DNA of 64,000 bases from contig NZ_CP047654.1 in NCBI RefSeq assembly GCF_030408915.1, positions 2,666,001 to 2,730,000 of the forward strand, given 5' to 3'. The translations under genes were made by a program, and so were the position numbers. Each line of letters begins with the position of its first letter. Position 1 is the stretch's first letter. The notes beneath the pieces are model-generated. The model was not told the origin of the DNA, searched no databases, and was given only the letters and a program-made list of their open reading frames with translations. Origin of the DNA: Corynebacterium guangdongense. Its GTDB lineage: Bacteria > Actinomycetota > Actinomycetes > Mycobacteriales > Mycobacteriaceae. Shown here piece by piece: positions 36,221-54,269 of this stretch.

Positions 36221-36369
36221 ACGGTGACGTCGCTGTAGGGCATCTGCGCGGACACCCAGGGAAAGACGACCTCCATGAGCAGCAGGAACACGCCCGCCAG
36301 GAGGATGAGCGCGAGAATCGCCCGCACGGGCGTCGGGCCGGGGAGCAGTGACCAGAACCACTGATACAT
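36217..36369 (-). CDS. Small single-span membrane protein downstream of sortase
   Basis: A 50-residue protein (MYQWFWSLLPGPTPVRAILA...) with one transmembrane helix at about residues 16-35 and a short acidic-ended C-terminus (MPYSDVTV). It starts 6 bp after the sortase stop, with GAGAGG overlapping that stop as ribosome binding site, so it is the second gene of a sortase operon. It has no homology I can name. Its position suggests a membrane partner of the sortase (inference). Its stop codon overlaps that of the convergent DUF2020 gene. Confidence 0.72.
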   Translation of the reverse strand: MYQWFWSLLPGPTPVRAILALILLAGVFLLLMEVVFPWVSAQMPYSDVTV

Positions 36370-36375
36370 CTGGGG

Positions 36376-37191
36376 TTACCTCTCATCCAGGGCGGCCGGT
36401 CGTGCGCCTCCGGTCTTGGGCTGGGACTCCACGGCCATCGCGTGGACAATCAGGCGCTCCGCGTTGGAGAACTGGGGGTGGCAGGTGGTCAACGTGATCA
36501 GCTGTTCGAGGCCATCGGCCCCCGCCGCCACATCCGAGTTCGGAACCGGAGACAGGACACCGACGTCGGTGGGCAGGGTGACGTGGAGTCCCTCGACGTG
36601 GGCGTAGACCCCCTCGGTGATCTTCCGCGTCTGCTCCGGGGTGAAACAGGCGGTGGCCGCCGCGGCCCGGTCCCCGCCCGCCACGCCCGTCGGCAGGACC
36701 CGATAGGTGATCCAGGAGGTTTGCGTCTCCACGACGACCGCGTCGCAGGCCTCGAGTTCCCCCAGGTCGTTGAACGGTGCGCCCATGCCGACACGGTGTC
36801 CGGCCAGCGCGAAGTTCCCGGCCTGCCCGGGCAACTGGGTGTCGGTGTAGCGCCCCGGCCCCGCCAGCAGCGTCTGGTCGTCGGAGCCCTCCAGCAGCGC
36901 AAAACTCCAGTCGGAGCCGAAGGCGGGCACGTAGATGCGGGCGAAGGCGTCCCCGGGCTCGGGCGTGCCCGGGCCGCGCGGATTGACGTAACCGGGCCCC
37001 GCCCCGGACCAGCGCTCCTCGAGCGCCCGGTTGGTCTCGTCCTGCATCCGGCCGGAGGCGATGTTCGTCCAGAACGCCTCGTAGAACGCGAACAGCAGCA
37101 GCAGGACGCCGAGGGTGAGAAAGAGCTCACCGACAACCTGCCCCGGCCGCGGGCGCCGGCGGCGTCGGGGGTCCTGATCACTGCCGCTCAT
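36376..37191 (-). CDS. Class E sortase
   Basis: A 271-residue transpeptidase anchored by an N-terminal helix (about 18-40, LTLGVLLLLFAFYEAFWTNI) after a Arg-rich start. The sortase barrel has the catalytic His in FALAGHRVGMG (about residue 132), Cys in LTTCHPQF (about 237), and Arg in NAERLIVHA (about 246). The Tyr upstream of the TLTTC signature seen in class E enzymes of Actinobacteria fits. These enzymes attach LAxTG-type proteins to peptidoglycan. No substrate is in the window. TACACT (37205-37200) is 8 nt before the ATG, a leaderless-like arrangement. The 50-residue membrane gene follows. Confidence 0.88.
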   Translation of the reverse strand: MSGSDQDPRRRRRPRPGQVVGELFLTLGVLLLLFAFYEAFWTNIASGRMQDETNRALEERWSGAGPGYVNPRGPGTPEPGDAFARIYVPAFGSDWSFALLEGSDDQTLLAGPGRYTDTQLPGQAGNFALAGHRVGMGAPFNDLGELEACDAVVVETQTSWITYRVLPTGVAGGDRAAAATACFTPEQTRKITEGVYAHVEGLHVTLPTDVGVLSPVPNSDVAAGADGLEQLITLTTCHPQFSNAERLIVHAMAVESQPKTGGARPAALDER

Positions 37192-37282
37192 CGGGATGGA
37201 GTGTAGTCGCCCGGCTGGCCAGGTGCATTAGGCTGAAGGCTCGTCCTGCCCGTTCATCACCGATCGTGAGAGTGCCACCGCC

Positions 37283-38449
37283 ATGTTGGAAATGTTCGTC
37301 TATCCCGTCTCCGTGGTGATGAAGCTGTGGCATCTTCTACTCCACAACCTCTTCGGGATGGAGGCCACCGGCGCCTGGATCGTCTCCATCTTCGGCCTCA
37401 TCGTCACTGTCCGCGCACTCATCGCGCCGATGACGTGGATGCAGAAGCGCTCCGGCCGGCGCAGCGTGCTCATGCGGCCCGAACTGGCCGCGCTGCAGGA
37501 GAGGTACGGCAGCTCGACCGATCCGCAGGAGCTCCTGACCTACCGGAAGGAGCAGAAGGCGCTGTTCGCGAAGTACGACCACAACATCGCCGCCGGTTGC
37601 GTCCCACCCCTGATTCAGATCCCGGTTTTCCTGGGCCTCTATCGGCTGCTGCTCTGGCTGGGTCGGCCGGAGTCCCACGAGTCCGGTTCCGGCGCGGTCG
37701 GCGTCCTCAGCGCCGAGGATGTGGCCCAGTTTCAGGAGGCCCGGTTCCTCGACGTGCCCGTCGCCGCCTACGTCGCCATGCCGGCGGAGCGCCTCGCCTC
37801 CCTGGGCACCACCGCCGAGGCCGTCAGGGACCTGGTGCTGCCGCTGCTGATCGCCGCCGTAGTTTTCACGGCGCTGAACATGCTCATCGCCCTGGCCACC
37901 AACTGGCAGACCATGAACTGGGCCTCCACTGCGTCCCGGCGGCTGTTCTGGTTGCTCATCGTGCTCGCCGTGCTGACCCCCGCCCTGCTGCTGTGGATCG
38001 GTCTCTACGGCCCGATTCCGCTCGCCCTGGTCCTCTACTGGTTCGCCAACAACCTCTGGACTCTGGGCCAGAACGTCCTCATGACCTGGCAGCTCGAACG
38101 CCGGCATCCGGAATCCGACGAGCACCGGGCGAAACGACGCGCTGACCGCGAGGCACTCCTGTCCACCCGTCGCCAGGCCAGGGAGGAGAAGGCGGCGCTC
38201 AAGCGGCGCCGCCGCGAGATTCGTCGCGCGCCCCGCGGGGAGGCGAAGACTCTGCGTGCGCAGCTCGCCGAGGAGAAACGCGCTGCCGCGGAGGCCGCCG
38301 CCAAGGCCAAGGAGGAGGCGCAGGAGCGTCGCCGGGCGCAGCGCCAGGCCCGGCTGACGGTGCGACGACAGCTGCAGGCCGAGAAGAAGCAGCGGAAGCA
38401 GGCCCCGGCACCGGAATCCGGCTCGGACTCAGCCGGTCAGATCGAGTAG
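37283..38449 (+). CDS. YidC/Oxa1-family membrane insertase paralog
   Basis: A 388-residue membrane protein. A short first helix is followed by the insertase core: FGLIVTVRALIAPMTWMQKR (with the conserved groove Arg), GCVPPLIQIPVFLGLYRLL, LVLPLLIAAVVFTALNMLI, then helices at about 225-265. From about residue 280 a 105-residue Arg/Lys/Glu-rich cytoplasmic tail (RRADREALLSTRRQAREEKA... ) could bind ribosomes, as in some YidC2-type proteins. It is not next to rnpA/rpmH, so it is probably a second paralog besides the main yidC (inference). TAGGCT at 37229-37234 is the likely -10, giving a short leader before ATG 37283. Confidence 0.8.
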   Translation: MLEMFVYPVSVVMKLWHLLLHNLFGMEATGAWIVSIFGLIVTVRALIAPMTWMQKRSGRRSVLMRPELAALQERYGSSTDPQELLTYRKEQKALFAKYDHNIAAGCVPPLIQIPVFLGLYRLLLWLGRPESHESGSGAVGVLSAEDVAQFQEARFLDVPVAAYVAMPAERLASLGTTAEAVRDLVLPLLIAAVVFTALNMLIALATNWQTMNWASTASRRLFWLLIVLAVLTPALLLWIGLYGPIPLALVLYWFANNLWTLGQNVLMTWQLERRHPESDEHRAKRRADREALLSTRRQAREEKAALKRRRREIRRAPRGEAKTLRAQLAEEKRAAAEAAAKAKEEAQERRRAQRQARLTVRRQLQAEKKQRKQAPAPESGSDSAGQIE

Positions 38450-39075
38450 TCCGCCGGCGGCTCGGACAGCAGATGCTTCGCCAGGTCACGGGCAGTGTGC
38501 AGCGAACTGACGTCACGCATCAACCGCGCCCCGGCCTGGCCGCCGTCGAGGAAAATGAGCAGCTGATTGGCCTGCGTACCCGAGGGGTAGCCGTTCTTGG
38601 CGGTGAGCAGCGTCGTCATGGTCTCATGCATCCACTTGCGGTGCCGGAGACATGCCTCGACGATGTCCTCCTCGGATTCGGTGTCGGGCTTGGGGTACTC
38701 ATTGGCCGCGTTGAGGAAGTGCGAACCGCGGAAATTCTGCTCCGGCTCCATCTCTATGGCCATGTCGAAAAACGCGAGAATCTTCTCGTCGGTGCTGTTG
38801 GCCAGCGCTGCCCGCTCGGTCCAGGCCTCACGGTACTTCTTGTCCAGATCCTCGATGTAGGCGACGACAAGGGCGTCCTTCGAGCCGAACAGGGAGTACA
38901 GGGACGCCTTGGCGACGTCCGCCTCACGCAGAATGCGATCGATGCCGATGACGCGGATACCTTCACCGGTGAACAGCTGCGTCGCGGAATCCAGCAGCCG
39001 CTGTCGGGGACTGGGCCGGTTGCGACGACGGCTGGTGGTGGTGCCGGTCTTCTTCTTGGCTGTGGGCTGCGCCAC
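38437..39075 (-). CDS. mcbR: TetR-type regulator McbR of methionine/cysteine metabolism
   Basis: A 212-residue repressor. The HTH is RRRNRPSPRQRLLDSATQLF, EGIRVIGIDRILREADVAKA, SLYSLFGSKDAL, closely matching C. glutamicum McbR, as does the C-terminal end SEPPADYSI. McbR represses sulfur-assimilation and methionine genes and is released by S-adenosylhomocysteine. The gene's 3' end overlaps the convergent insertase gene by 13 bp (38437-38449), with no terminator between. A candidate autoregulatory site (TAGAC at 39157-39161) lies in its upstream region. Ortholog assignment is strong on sequence and on the neighbours (YeaQ-type protein, universal stress protein). Confidence 0.94.
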   Translation of the reverse strand: MAQPTAKKKTGTTTSRRRNRPSPRQRLLDSATQLFTGEGIRVIGIDRILREADVAKASLYSLFGSKDALVVAYIEDLDKKYREAWTERAALANSTDEKILAFFDMAIEMEPEQNFRGSHFLNAANEYPKPDTESEEDIVEACLRHRKWMHETMTTLLTAKNGYPSGTQANQLLIFLDGGQAGARLMRDVSSLHTARDLAKHLLSEPPADYSI

Positions 39076-39156
39076 GATCGGTCATCCTTCCTGGATCAAC
39101 GTTCAGGGGTCTGTGCGTAGGCACGTCTGTCCGGTATCGGCGATCAACACCCCAAC

Positions 39157-39173
39157 TAGACAAACCGGTACGT
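39157..39173. promoter_or_regulatory. Candidate TetR/McbR operator
   Basis: TAGACAAACCGGTACGT (39157-39173) contains the pattern AC-N2-AC-N2-GT-N2-GT typical for TetR sites, and begins with TAGAC, the half-site of the McbR consensus TAGAC-N6-GTCTA. The right McbR half is degenerate (GTACG). It lies 80-100 bp upstream of mcbR, so autoregulation is plausible. Confidence 0.45.
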
Positions 39174-39337
39174 TCAGATTAGCGGACTCCGACGTGAAGG
39201 CTCAACCAGCGTGGCCAATGCCGGAACAGGACCCCGACAGGGCGACCCGAAAGGCATCCTCACATGGTGAAGGAAAAGACGCCGGCCCGGCCAGCACCCC
39301 ACACGGGGCACGGGCCGGGCCGGCGGCGGTCAGGCAA

Positions 39338-39604
39338 TTAACGCCTGCGACCGGTGACCGCGTTGACGATGGAGAGCAGAATCACCGCACCGAGAATCGC
39401 GGTGAGGAGACTGAGGAACCAGCCCCATTCACTGACGTCAAAGAAGATGGAGAGAATCCAGCCACCGATCAGGCCGCCCACGATACCCACGATGATATTC
39501 GCGAGAATGCCCATCTGGGCGTCACGCCCCTTGATCTTGGAGGCGATCCAGCCGGCGATGCCGCCGATAACGATCCAGCCGATGAAGCCGAGGGAGAGAG
39601 TCAT
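39338..39604 (-). CDS. GlsB/YeaQ/YmgE family small membrane protein
   Basis: An 88-residue hydrophobic protein with three helices, rich in Gly (IGWIVIGGIAGWIASKIKG, ILANIIVGIVGGLIGGWIL, LSLLTAILGAVILLSIVNAV), ending in basic GRRR. It is the stress-associated transglycosylase-associated (YeaQ) type membrane family of unknown function. Residue pattern GRDAQMG in the loop is characteristic. AAGGAC upstream of ATG 39604 is a possible ribosome binding site. It lies between mcbR and uspA, the same order as in C. glutamicum. A GC-rich inverted repeat around 39288-39328 downstream could terminate it. Confidence 0.86.
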   Translation of the reverse strand: MTLSLGFIGWIVIGGIAGWIASKIKGRDAQMGILANIIVGIVGGLIGGWILSIFFDVSEWGWFLSLLTAILGAVILLSIVNAVTGRRR

Positions 39605-39793
39605 GATGTCGTCCTTAATGGTTAATGTGTGCCGCTTCTAAAGAAGGACCTGAGGTCCATGCCCCCATTGTGCTCTCTTCTTATGGAATTTTCATCTTGA
39701 GACACCGGGTTATGGCCGGAAAAGAGCGAATCCGCATCCCCCACTCAGGGACGCGGAAGCTTTGGCAGGACCCAACCCGCCACCGGACAACGA

Positions 39794-40690
39794 CTACGCA
39801 GATTCCGGGCGGACCACCATCATCGGACACGGCGCGGACTGCAGCAGTGCACGGGAGGTCGAACCGATGAGCATCCCCTTGAATCCGCCGCGGCCGTGGG
39901 AACCGACGACCAGCAGCTGAGCGCCATCGGCCTGCTCGGAGAGCGCCCGCACCGGACGGTCCCGGGCGATGACCTTCTTGACCTGGACGTTGGGGTACTG
40001 GGCGACCAGGGGCTGCAGACGATCGGAGAGCATGGCCACCTGCTCCGCCTCAATCTCCTCCCACTGCTGCTGGGCGGCGGTCAGGCCGGACAGCGAGGAC
40101 TGGACCTGCATGTCCATCCAGGTGTGGACCGCGACGAGCTCGGCTCCGCGGGCGTCCGCCTCGGCGAAAGCGTACTCAGTGGCCTTCTGGGAGATGTCAG
40201 AGCCGTCGACGCCGACGACGATCGGGCCGTACTTGGTGGTCTCGTTGACAGGGTTGTCCTCCCGAACCACCACGACCGGGCACTTGGCGTGGGAGACGAC
40301 GGCGGCGGAAACCGAGCCCATCACCATGCCGGAGAGGCCGCCGAGACCGCGAGAACCCATGACTATCATGGTCACGTTCGGACTCATCTCGAGCAGCATG
40401 TCGATCGGGGAACCCTCCGCGACAGTGTGGCCGATGCGGATCTCGGGGGCCACCTCGTGCGCCAGGGCGCGGGCCGCCTCAATCTTCTCCATCGTCTCGG
40501 CCTGCAGATCATCGAAGAGTTCCTGCGGAGGAACCATGCCCTCGGCGTAGAGGAACTGCGGCATGGTGTAGCTCGCCGCCAGCTGAAGATCGATGCCTCG
40601 CTTATTGGCGGTGTTGGCGGCCCACCGCACCGCGTTATTCGATGCCGGCGATCCATCAACCGCTACGACGACGATATCTTCCTTGGCCAT
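39794..40690 (-). CDS. uspA3: Tandem-domain universal stress protein
   Basis: A 298-residue cytoplasmic protein made of two Usp domains. Domain 1 (about 1-145) starts DIVVVAVDGSPAS and ends in the ATP-binding loop MGSRGLGGLSGMVMGSVS; domain 2 (about 150-295) starts YGPIVVGVDGSD and ends VGSHGRGGFKGMLIGSTS. Both have the G-x2-G-x9-G-S/T nucleotide motif. ATG 40690 is preferred over the frame start at 40804, with AAAGGG upstream. A promoter TTGTCG-16 bp-TACACT lies at 40815-40788 (minus). The symbol follows the C. glutamicum gene beside cg3254 and mcbR; ligand role unproven. Confidence 0.88.
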   Translation of the reverse strand: MAKEDIVVVAVDGSPASNNAVRWAANTANKRGIDLQLAASYTMPQFLYAEGMVPPQELFDDLQAETMEKIEAARALAHEVAPEIRIGHTVAEGSPIDMLLEMSPNVTMIVMGSRGLGGLSGMVMGSVSAAVVSHAKCPVVVVREDNPVNETTKYGPIVVGVDGSDISQKATEYAFAEADARGAELVAVHTWMDMQVQSSLSGLTAAQQQWEEIEAEQVAMLSDRLQPLVAQYPNVQVKKVIARDRPVRALSEQADGAQLLVVGSHGRGGFKGMLIGSTSRALLQSAPCPMMVVRPESA

Positions 40691-40787
40691 GTCGCACGCC
40701 CTTTCAAATCGGATTCCGTGGGGGAGAATCAACCGCTGGGGGCCGGGCGGCCTCGGGGGCATCGGTTGACTTTCCTTGGCAAATCCC

Positions 40788-40815
40788 AGTGTACCGACTA
40801 TCACCGCCCCGACAA
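40788..40815 (-). promoter_or_regulatory. uspA promoter
   Basis: On the minus strand TTGTCG (40815-40810), 16 bp, TACACT (40793-40788). Transcription would start near 40781 with a leader of about 90 nt. Confidence 0.55.
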
Positions 40816-40875
40816 GTGGTTAGGACCAGTTAATCCTGTGGCACTCCCCATGCCGCCGGAACCCCCTCCACAAAG

Positions 40876-40908
40876 AAAAAACCCTGGCATTCATGCGCAA
40901 TGCCAGGG
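40876..40908 (-). terminator. Terminator of the 48-residue protein gene
   Basis: CCCTGGCATT (40882-40891) pairs with AATGCCAGGG (40899-40908); on the minus strand six T follow. A single short gene thus has its own strong terminator, indicating an abundant monocistronic mRNA. Confidence 0.9.
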
Positions 40909-40919
40909 ACGGGACTCTT

Positions 40920-41066
40920 CTACTCCGGAATCACGACCGGGGTGGCCGCGTCAGCGTTGGCCGGGTACAGAAGCGAGTAGAAAGCTTCGGCGATCTGAAG
41001 AAGTACGGCGCCGATTCCATCCGAGGAGAAGTCAAGTGCGGATGCCAGGATATCGTTGATGTTCAT
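40920..41066 (-). CDS. 48-residue amphipathic protein, possible mycomembrane peptide
   Basis: A 48-residue protein starting MNINDILASALDFSSDGIGA, then a mildly hydrophobic helix (VLLQIAEAFYSLLYPANADA) and a Pro-rich acidic end. It has no signal peptide and no Cys. Size, acidic character and helix recall the small corynebacterial porins PorA/PorH (45-57 residues), which also lack signal peptides, but there is no sequence match I can claim. TAATCT (41079-41074) is exactly 7 nt upstream (leaderless), and a textbook terminator follows, so it is a monocistronic gene. Its start codon overlaps that of the divergent pseudouridine synthase in CATG (41064-41067). Confidence 0.6.
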   Translation of the reverse strand: MNINDILASALDFSSDGIGAVLLQIAEAFYSLLYPANADAATPVVIPE

Positions 41067-41079
41067 GGGAGACAGATTA
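41051..41079. promoter_or_regulatory. Overlapping divergent leaderless promoters
   Basis: TATCGT (plus, 41051-41056) lies 8 nt before the ATG at 41065, and TAATCT (minus, 41079-41074) lies 7 nt before the ATG at 41066. The starts share CATG, repeating the hrrS/DUF2020 arrangement. Confidence 0.5.
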
Positions 41080-42054
41080 ATACAAAGAAAAGTCCGGCGT
41101 GAGCCCCTCCCGATTCGCGAGGGACTCAATCCCACCCGCGCCAGGCTGCCCGAGGACCATGTTCCCATCAGTGCCTGGGAGTGGCTCACGCACTTGATCG
41201 ACACACAGCGCCACCGCCATCCCGAGGATGATGAGGCAGCCCTGCAGGCCCGTTTCGACGCCGGGGAAGTCGTTCGCGCCACCGGGGTTCCGCTGTCGCC
41301 GACCTCGCTGCTCGCCCCCGGGCAGGACGTGTGGTTCTACCGCATCCCGGCTCCAGAGGAGCCGGTCCCCGGCCAGATCGAGATCCTCTACGAGGACGAG
41401 AATCTACTCGTCGTGGACAAACCCCATTTCCTGGCCACCATGCCCCGGGCCCGCCACATCACCGAGACCGCGACTGTCCGCATGCGCCGGGCAACCGGCA
41501 ACAACGATCTCGCGCCAGCACATCGCCTGGATCGCCCGACCGCGGGCGTGCTCCTCTTCACCAAGCGCCGGGAGGTCCGTGGCGCTTATCAGGAACTCTT
41601 CGCCAGGCGGGAAGTCAGCAAGGTTTACGAAGCCATCGCAGACTTCGACGACACCCTCTCCTTCCCGGTGACCTGGAAGGACCGCATGGAGAAGAAACCC
41701 GGCGAACTGCAGGCCCGCTTCACTGACGGTGAGATCAACGCCATTACCACCGTGGCGAGGGTACAGATGCTTGACGACGCCGCCCAGTCCGCTCTCGAGG
41801 CGATCCACGGCCCGATCAGGCGCCAGGCGGTCTACGAACTCCGTCCGTGGTCTGGTCGTACCCATCAGCTGCGGATGCACATGTGGAAGGCCGGCCTGCC
41901 CCTGCTCGGTGACCTGGTCTACCCCGACGTCCTGCCCCTCGACGCCGAGGACCTCACCGCCCCGATGCGGCTGCTGGCCCGCTCCCTGGCCTTCACCGAC
42001 CCGCTGGACGGCACGGACCGGGAATTCTCCACGACCCGGACCTGGTTCCACTGA
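41065..42054 (+). CDS. RluA-family 23S/tRNA pseudouridine synthase
   Basis: A 329-residue enzyme that isomerises uridine in rRNA or tRNA. The catalytic motif is APAHRLDRPTAGVLLF with the Asp in HRLD, and other RluA landmarks are ILYEDENLLVVDKP, and RTHQLRMHM. Which RNA is modified cannot be told, though it is next to rRNA genes. ATG 41065 is chosen because of the leaderless pattern and overlap with the divergent start. Its last 215 bp (41840-42054) are repeated at 47715-47929, inside the duplicated rRNA unit. A GC-rich hairpin (42103-42140) follows and is shared with the converging rRNA operon. Confidence 0.88.
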   Translation: MGDRLIQRKVRREPLPIREGLNPTRARLPEDHVPISAWEWLTHLIDTQRHRHPEDDEAALQARFDAGEVVRATGVPLSPTSLLAPGQDVWFYRIPAPEEPVPGQIEILYEDENLLVVDKPHFLATMPRARHITETATVRMRRATGNNDLAPAHRLDRPTAGVLLFTKRREVRGAYQELFARREVSKVYEAIADFDDTLSFPVTWKDRMEKKPGELQARFTDGEINAITTVARVQMLDDAAQSALEAIHGPIRRQAVYELRPWSGRTHQLRMHMWKAGLPLLGDLVYPDVLPLDAEDLTAPMRLLARSLAFTDPLDGTDREFSTTRTWFH

Positions 42055-42102
42055 CCCCCACCGGCCCTGCCGGCCTGGGGTGGGGTGGTGGGAAACGGCG
42101 AG

Positions 42103-42140
42103 CGGCCCCGGTCACCACCATCAGGTGGTGACCGGGGCCG
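42103..42140. terminator. Hairpin between the pseudouridine synthase gene and rRNA operon 1
   Basis: CGGCCCCGGTCACCACC (42103-42119), loop ATCA, perfect complement (42124-42140). Very stable; no long U-run on either side. Stops converging transcription. Duplicated at 47978-48015. Confidence 0.8.
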
Positions 42141-42170
42141 TCGCTGGTATTCAGTTGTGTTTATGTTGAA

Positions 42171-42290
42171 TGTCGGCGGTGTCTTACTCTCCCACACCCT
42201 CCCAGGTGCAGTACCATCAGCGCGGGTAGGCTTAGCTTCCGGGTTCGGAATGGGACCGGGCGTTTCCCTACCGCTATCAACCACCGACAC
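42171..42290 (-). rRNA. rrf: 5S ribosomal RNA, operon 1
   Basis: The minus strand gives a 120-nt 5S RNA, ends GTGTCGGTGGTTGATAGCGG and ACACCGCCGACA pairing as helix I, with the conserved CCATTCCGAACCCGGAAGC segment. Identical to 48046-48165. It is the last gene of a 16S-23S-5S operon. Confidence 0.95.
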
Positions 42291-42424
42291 ACCCACAGAG
42301 GCACCCCAGCCGGCTACGGCGGGGACCTGTGACACGGGTGTGCTGTGTCAAACACTGCATAGTGGACGCGAGCAAACTTCATCTGCTCTGTGTTTCGCTT
42401 GCGTTAACAACAATAGTGTTGTTT

Positions 42425-47447
<5,023 letters not shown>

Positions 47448-47714
47448 CTGCAAAAATGCAGGCGAAAAGCCTGACACCAGGCAAAAAAGAACAACTGACA
47501 AAAATCACTGATGTTTGCCATCGTCCAAAAACCACAACATAAAACTCATACCGCCGACCCCCACCGACGAGGTGGAACGGACACGGACCGAGCAACCACA
47601 ACCGTGGCTGCCCACCGTCAAGCGCATCGACCCGCGAGCCGAGCACCATCGAGAAAAGCCGACTTCCTGAGTCGGGGCACACAGGACAATGAAGGACACT
47701 TTCGAGTCCATGGT
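47448..47714 (-). promoter_or_regulatory. Upstream region of rRNA operon 1 (short, lacks the leader of operon 2)
   Basis: Positions 47448-47580 belong to the duplicated unit. Positions 47581-47714 are 134 bp of unique sequence between the repeat copies. No boxA-like element and no good -35/-10 pair were found; TTGACG at 47617-47612 (minus) lacks a matching -10. A short hairpin GACTTCCTGAGTC occurs at 47661-47673. Confidence 0.5.
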
Positions 47715-47929
47715 TCCGTCCGTGGTCTGGTCGTACCCATCAGCTGCGGATGCACATGTGGAAGGCCGGCCTGCCCCTGCTCGGTGACCTGGTCTACCCC
47801 GACGTCCTGCCCCTCGACGCCGAGGACCTCACCGCCCCGATGCGGCTGCTGGCCCGCTCCCTGGCCTTCACCGACCCGCTGGACGGCACGGACCGGGAAT
47901 TCTCCACGACCCGGACCTGGTTCCACTGA
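47715..47929 (+). pseudogene. 3' fragment of the RluA-family pseudouridine synthase gene
   Basis: 215 bp identical to 41840-42054, including the stop codon at 47927-47929. It encodes only the last 71 residues or so, from just before RTHQLRMHM, without catalytic motif, start codon or promoter. It is a by-product of the rRNA duplication and is followed by the duplicated hairpin. It is not expected to be translated, though transcripts of the opposite strand (operon 2 read-through) would cross it. Confidence 0.93.
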
Positions 47930-47977
47930 CCCCCACCGGCCCTGCCGGCCTGGGGTGGGGTGGTGGGAAACGGCGAG

Positions 47978-48015
47978 CGGCCCCGGTCACCACCATCAGG
48001 TGGTGACCGGGGCCG
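47978..48015. terminator. Duplicate of the rRNA-end hairpin
   Basis: Same stem-loop as 42103-42140, now located just downstream of the 5S gene of operon 2. If it stops transcription here, operon 1 cannot be served by read-through from operon 2. Confidence 0.75.
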
Positions 48016-48045
48016 TCGCTGGTATTCAGTTGTGTTTATGTTGAA

Positions 48046-48165
48046 TGTCGGCGGTGTCTTACTCTCCCACACCCTCCCAGGTGCAGTACCATCAGCGCGG
48101 GTAGGCTTAGCTTCCGGGTTCGGAATGGGACCGGGCGTTTCCCTACCGCTATCAACCACCGACAC
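48046..48165 (-). rRNA. rrf: 5S ribosomal RNA, operon 2
   Basis: Identical to 42171-42290; same 120-nt sequence and helix I ends. Last gene of operon 2. Confidence 0.95.
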
Positions 48166-48299
48166 ACCCACAGAGGCACCCCAGCCGGCTACGGCGGGGA
48201 CCTGTGACACGGGTGTGCTGTGTCAAACACTGCATAGTGGACGCGAGCAAACTTCATCTGCTCTGTGTTTCGCTTGCGTTAACAACAATAGTGTTGTTT

Positions 48300-53319
<5,020 letters not shown>

Positions 53320-54269
53320 CTGCAAAAATGCAGGCGAAAAGCCTGACACCAGGCAAAAAAGAACAACTGACAAAAATCACTGATGTTTGCCATCGTCCAA
53401 AAACCACAACATAAAACTCATACCGCCGACCCCCACCGACGAGGTGGAACGGGGCCGACGCAACCACAACCGTGCCCCCCAACAGGGGACACGACCGCGC
53501 ATACCATGAGCAATGCCGCACCACACTAGGAACCACAGGCCATCAAGACCCGGATCCCGTGCATCTCAGGCGGGCCCATATGGAAGGACACCACCCCAGG
53601 TACGCCACCCGACCGGACCGACCCACAAACCGGGACCAGACCAGCCAGAACACCCACGCCACACACGATCACACGATCATGTATAAACAAAAGTACATTG
53701 GCACACTATTGAGTTCTCACACAACAACCGCACACAGCTCACCACCCCGACCCACGGTCGGCGTCTTCCCTGCGGCGTGGAACCATCACCCTACCGGATG
53801 AGGCCCAGAAGTTTAAATCTCGCTCATCAGCGACTCGTTTTCCTTCCGCCGCACACTCACACACTCGGTGCTCCGCGGGGCGTTGTCGGTCGCGCTGACC
53901 TGATTAAAGTTACACACCACCCCACACAAACCACAAACCCCCAGCACAACACCCTTTTCCACCAGAACCACACGACGCCCGGACCAGCCTTTATCCTTCC
54001 CGCCCTGAAGTCACGTGCCACAGAAGGATGACCTTCCAGCCCAGCCATTCCGAAGCGGAGGATGACCGGGTCCACCCCGGGAACCCTGAGCTCAGCCGGT
54101 ATCCACCAGCCCCGGGAGGCAGGGAAGCGGCGGTAGGGAGCACAAGAATAAGGGCGTTAACACCGGCAGCCCTTCGGGGCGCTCCCATCCTCGAGTGATC
54201 AGGCCAGTCTCCGACTGCACGTAAATACCAGGGCTCGGGAAACGAACCGTCCACCGTAGACGGCGGCGA
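53320..54269 (-). promoter_or_regulatory. rRNA operon 2 promoter and leader region
   Basis: This 950-bp gap holds no gene. On the minus strand a boxA-like element GTGAGAACTCAATAGTGTG lies at 53721-53703, followed by GCCAATGTACTT. Candidate -10 boxes upstream are TAAACT (53817-53812) and TAACTT (53912-53907). Transcripts would have leaders of about 480-590 nt. Positions 53920-54269 are GC-rich with several short inverted repeats but no recognised element; part may be the 3' flank of the GntR gene. Confidence 0.55.

Noticed and set aside
53320..54269. A hidden gene in the rRNA upstream region
   Set aside because: Short frames lack ribosome binding sites and codon bias; the region is better explained as promoter and leader.
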